Source of the DNA: Candidatus Poribacteria bacterium
GTDB taxonomy: Bacteria > Poribacteria > WGA-4E > PCPOR2b
Assembly: GCA_022826645.1 (NCBI GenBank)
Contig: JAJDUM010000045.1
Coordinates: 40,398-104,397 of the forward strand
Reading direction: 5' to 3'
Length of the DNA: 64,000 bases
The notes beneath the pieces are model-generated. The model made no database searches and was not told the origin of the DNA. It saw only the letters and a list, made by a program, of their open reading frames with translations. This document shows, in pieces, positions 61,489 to 64,000 of this stretch; position 1 is the first letter of the stretch, and each line of letters starts with the position of its first letter. Both the position numbers and the translations under genes were made by a program.

Positions 61489-62334
61489 ATGGACAAAGAT
61501 TGGTTAAAATACTGCGCTACGGATGAGCAACTTCAGACGTTTAACGACGAGGGCTACCTGATCGTCAACGATGCTTTATCGCCGGAGATGGTTGACAAAA
61601 TGACCATTGCTATTGATCGAATTGATGCGGAGGAACGAAAGAGACAGGGACTTGGTCCGAACGACCTGATGAAAAAGTTTCGTACCATCGCTGCGGATGA
61701 CCTATTTCTTGAATTGCTTGATAACCCGAAGGTATTTCCGTTGCTGTGGGATATCCTCGGTTGGAACATTCAACTTTACATCTCCCACCTAATCGTCTAT
61801 CCGTCGGAAGCACCGGAGGTATCGCGAACCCGAAAGGGGGCGGGATGGCATCAGGATGGAGGCAGACCTGTACAGGAGATGGAGCGCCCACATCCGCGGC
61901 TCTCTCTCAAAGTAAGTTATTGGTTCAGCGATGTGAGGGGACCGGACCGAGGTGCGATGCGAATCGTGCCCGGTAGCCACAAACTCGATGAACGTCCACC
62001 GCAGAGCGACCCGGATGGCGATCTGGACGATGCGATCGAATTGCAGATTAAACCGGGGACAGCGGTGCTATTCGACCGTCGGTTATGGCACTCCCGCGGT
62101 TGGAATTATTCGGACGTAACGCGAAAGGTGCTGTTCATCGGTTACAGTTATCGCTGGCTGCGCGGGCTTGACTACAACGTGATGCCGCCTGAACTGCTCG
62201 CTAAATGCGATCCGATCCGCCGACAGCTGCTTGGGGATGGGGTAGATATCAAGGGTTGGTGGCAGCCCACGGACGAAGATGTGCCGTTGAAACAGTGGCT
62301 GATGGAACACCGTGGGGAGGGGTATGTGCGTTAG
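61489..62334 (+). CDS. Phytanoyl-CoA dioxygenase (PhyH) family protein
   Basis: 281 residues after GAAAGGAGCG. AGWHQDGGRPV gives H-x-D near 124-126; FDRRLWHSRGWNYSDVTRKV gives the distal His and the Arg. SYWFSDVRGPDRGAMRIVPGSHK is the middle strand, split across a loop. Complete Fe(II)/2-oxoglutarate site. It diverges from the DUF58 gene and is followed by a hairpin that may terminate transcription. Confidence 0.93.
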   Translation: MDKDWLKYCATDEQLQTFNDEGYLIVNDALSPEMVDKMTIAIDRIDAEERKRQGLGPNDLMKKFRTIAADDLFLELLDNPKVFPLLWDILGWNIQLYISHLIVYPSEAPEVSRTRKGAGWHQDGGRPVQEMERPHPRLSLKVSYWFSDVRGPDRGAMRIVPGSHKLDERPPQSDPDGDLDDAIELQIKPGTAVLFDRRLWHSRGWNYSDVTRKVLFIGYSYRWLRGLDYNVMPPELLAKCDPIRRQLLGDGVDIKGWWQPTDEDVPLKQWLMEHRGEGYVR

Positions 62335-62355
62335 GAACTGTGGACCGAAAACTCA

Positions 62356-62387
62356 AAAAGGGGAAGTGGATTTTGGCTTCTCCTTTT
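62356..62387 (+). terminator. Probable intrinsic terminator
   Basis: 22 bases after the PhyH stop: AAAAGGGGAAG and CTTCTCCTTTT form a 10-of-11 stem with a 10-base loop and end in TTTT. Because it is symmetric (AAAA...TTTT) it could serve both strands. Confidence 0.55.
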
Positions 62388-62638
62388 ATGGTGAACTTTA
62401 GAATTACTTGAACACTCTGTAGGCGCAGTCCCCGATAAATCGGGACAGGTGGCAACAGCGCCTACCAAACATGGGGGCGAAAGTGTCTACATATTTTGAT
62501 AATTCACTATAATCCTTTGGCAGCACCGCTTTCATCGGAGCGTTTCATTGAGGGGGAGCGTCGGAAGCCCGACCTATGAACGGGATTGGGTATCGGAAAT
62601 CTTCGCGCTTCCAGTGGAGGTGATGAAGAAGTTTGAGA

Positions 62639-64000
62639 CTACTTCAATATCACCATCCGCCGCACCGCGGTATAATCCCCCGCCTGGAACTGGTAGAAAT
62701 AGACCCCGCTCGCGACCGATTCGCCAAAAGCGTTCCGTCCGTCCCAATACGCTGCTTTGGTCCTATCGGTATAATACCCTGCAAACTGATGTCCCAGATC
62801 CAACTGACGTACTTTCGCACCCGTTGTATCATAAATGGTAAGCCTCACATCGGCATCGTGAGCGAGGTGATAAGGGATCCACGTCTCTGGGTTGAACGGG
62901 TTCGGATAGTTTGCTAATAGCTCCGTCCTGTCCGGAGGGGCGACAGATGCCAATAGATTTTGGAAGAAGGCGATTGCCCGCTGGTATTTCAGCGACCCAT
63001 CGCTGTGTGAACGCAACCGGTTCAGGGGCACTTCGAGCGTAGTAACGTCCAGCGGGAGTATCCTTCCATTATTGGAAGGCGCGGTGGCGGTCACCGGGTC
63101 GTCAAGTGCTTCGATGACCAAAAGCACATCGTCAATCGTTACACTGTTATCCCCATTCACATCCCCAAATCGGAGTGCTGGCGCGGTATCACCTAAACGT
63201 GAGACGACAAGCAACAAATCGATAATGTTGACCTGCCCGTCTTGATTGATGTCCGCCCGTAGCGGTTCCGGGGTGAGTGCCCACAGGAGGACCGTGCCAT
63301 CCCCACTCCCGCTTGCGATAGTGGTGCCATCGGGACTGAACACTACACTATCGACCGCATCCGTATGCCCGGTGAGCGTGTGTATGGTGTTGCCCGATGC
63401 CACGGACCACAGCAGGACGGTATTATCATCACCCCCACCTGCGATAGTGGTGCCATCGGGACTGAACACTACACTTCTGACATCCCCCGTATGCCCGAGG
63501 GGGTGTATGAGCGTCCCCGATGCCACATCCCACATCAGGAAGGTCCTATCCCAACTCCCGCTTGCGATAGCGGTGCCATCGGGACTGAACACTACACTAT
63601 CGACCCCATCCGTATGCCCGGTGAGCGTGTGTATGGTGTTGCCCGATGCCACGGACCACAACCGGGCGGTATTATCCCTACTCCCACTTGCGATAGTGGT
63701 GCCATCGGGACTGAATGCTACGCTTAAGACCCAACCCGTATGCCCGGTGAAGGTGTGTATGGTGTTACCTGATGCCACATCCCACAGTCGGACGGTATTA
63801 TCCCACCACCAACTCTCCAGTGTGTCTCCACCCGTACATATAGAGACCATTACGACCGCACCCGTATGCCCGGTGAGCGTGTGCATGGTGTTGCCTGACA
63901 CCACATCCCACAGCCGGACGGTCCTATCAAAAGTTCCACTACTTGCAAGCGTGTTTCCATCGGGGCTGAACACGACGCTTCCGACATCCCCCGTATGCCC
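62639..64000 (-). CDS. WD40-dockerin protein with FlgD/T9SS-like tail (N-terminus beyond window)
   Basis: 453 codons read from the edge to the stop at 62639; no start within the window is credible because the frame continues upstream as another GHTGDVGSVVFSPD blade. Six WD40 blades at the start (GHTDAVDSVVFSPDGTTIAS, WDVASGNTIHTL), encoded by near-identical 126-bp DNA repeats. Then a type I dockerin (about 245-300 of the visible part) with ADINQDGQVNIIDLLLVV and GDVNGDNSVTIDDVLLVIEA, two Ca2+-binding loops. The end has LLANYPNPFNPETWIPYHL and SGVYFYQFQAGDYTAVRRMV, a FlgD-like/T9SS type A-like sorting domain. An exported, surface-attached protein; the dockerin could dock to a cohesin such as that at 20139. 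Confidence 0.9.
   Translation of the reverse strand, partial: GHTGDVGSVVFSPDGNTLASSGTFDRTVRLWDVVSGNTMHTLTGHTGAVVMVSICTGGDTLESWWWDNTVRLWDVASGNTIHTFTGHTGWVLSVAFSPDGTTIASGSRDNTARLWSVASGNTIHTLTGHTDGVDSVVFSPDGTAIASGSWDRTFLMWDVASGTLIHPLGHTGDVRSVVFSPDGTTIAGGGDDNTVLLWSVASGNTIHTLTGHTDAVDSVVFSPDGTTIASGSGDGTVLLWALTPEPLRADINQDGQVNIIDLLLVVSRLGDTAPALRFGDVNGDNSVTIDDVLLVIEALDDPVTATAPSNNGRILPLDVTTLEVPLNRLRSHSDGSLKYQRAIAFFQNLLASVAPPDRTELLANYPNPFNPETWIPYHLAHDADVRLTIYDTTGAKVRQLDLGHQFAGYYTDRTKAAYWDGRNAFGESVASGVYFYQFQAGDYTAVRRMVILK

Noticed and set aside
1..64000. tRNA or rRNA genes
   Set aside because: No cloverleaf-like CCA-ended segments or rRNA core sequences were recognised by eye; a covariance-model scan would be decisive.

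Overview
This window looks like bacterial chromosome from a Candidatus Poribacteria-like or related PVC-neighbourhood lineage. That is inferred from gene content: many phytanoyl-CoA dioxygenase (PhyH) genes, enolase-superfamily sugar-acid dehydratases, Gfo/Idh/MocA oxidoreductases, short-chain dehydrogenases (SDR), a sulfatase, cohesin, dockerin, WD40 and PD40 surface proteins, and intergenic DNA packed with short palindromic repeats. No rRNA, tRNA, CRISPR array or full-length insertion sequence was seen, so taxonomy rests on gene families alone.

Layout. 1-9.8 kb: edge-truncated sulfatase, GH32/43-like propeller protein, two mandelate racemase-type enzymes, Gfo/Idh oxidoreductase, a DUF3352-like membrane-anchored protein and a first PhyH enzyme. 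9.8-18.2 kb: GNAT acetyltransferase, hydantoinase/oxoprolinase HyuA, a small HTH/coiled-coil protein, a 1186-residue SIR2-domain protein (candidate anti-phage NADase) and an unrecognised 263-residue protein. 18.4-23 kb: polyprenyl glycosylphosphotransferase, cohesin-PKD secreted protein, FAH/AraD1-like enzyme, FGE-like protein. 23.7-30.4 kb: a long minus-strand cluster in transcription order PhyH, PhyH, SDR, SDR, E1-alpha, E1-beta, E2. 30.9-39.7 kb: luciferase-like monooxygenase, two SDRs, VOC protein, PhyH, dienelactone hydrolase, PQQ-propeller protein, gamma-glutamyltransferase. 39.9-52.2 kb: amidohydrolase, HAD phosphatase flanked by inverted MITE-like repeats, GHL10-like glycosidase, two PD40 propeller paralogues (one frameshifted), Gfo/Idh plus TIM-barrel pair, tandem LarA-like racemases, PhyH. 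52.4-62.3 kb: penicillin-acylase family protein, CopD-like membrane protein, a Bat (aerotolerance-type) cluster with an inserted rhamnonate-dehydratase-like gene, DUF58 protein, PhyH. 62.6-64 kb: WD40-dockerin protein with a FlgD/T9SS-like tail, cut by the window edge.

The genes suggest a heterotroph that takes apart complex, often sulfated, sugars and small organic acids: sulfatase and glycosidases outside the cell, dehydratases, oxidoreductases, SDRs and a 2-oxoacid dehydrogenase inside, with PhyH oxygenases opening substrates oxidatively. Exact substrates cannot be read from sequence.

The most unusual material is intergenic. At least three families of 120-150 bp non-autonomous elements show terminal inverted repeats and target duplications (one sits exactly on a stop codon; one pair brackets a gene). 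A fourth family has GGACTTACGCA ends, and CCCGATAAATCGGG-type palindromes recur throughout. On the protein side, a shared C-terminal motif (K-x-T-x-W-G-x-L-K) ends three exported proteins, and the window encodes both a cohesin and a dockerin.
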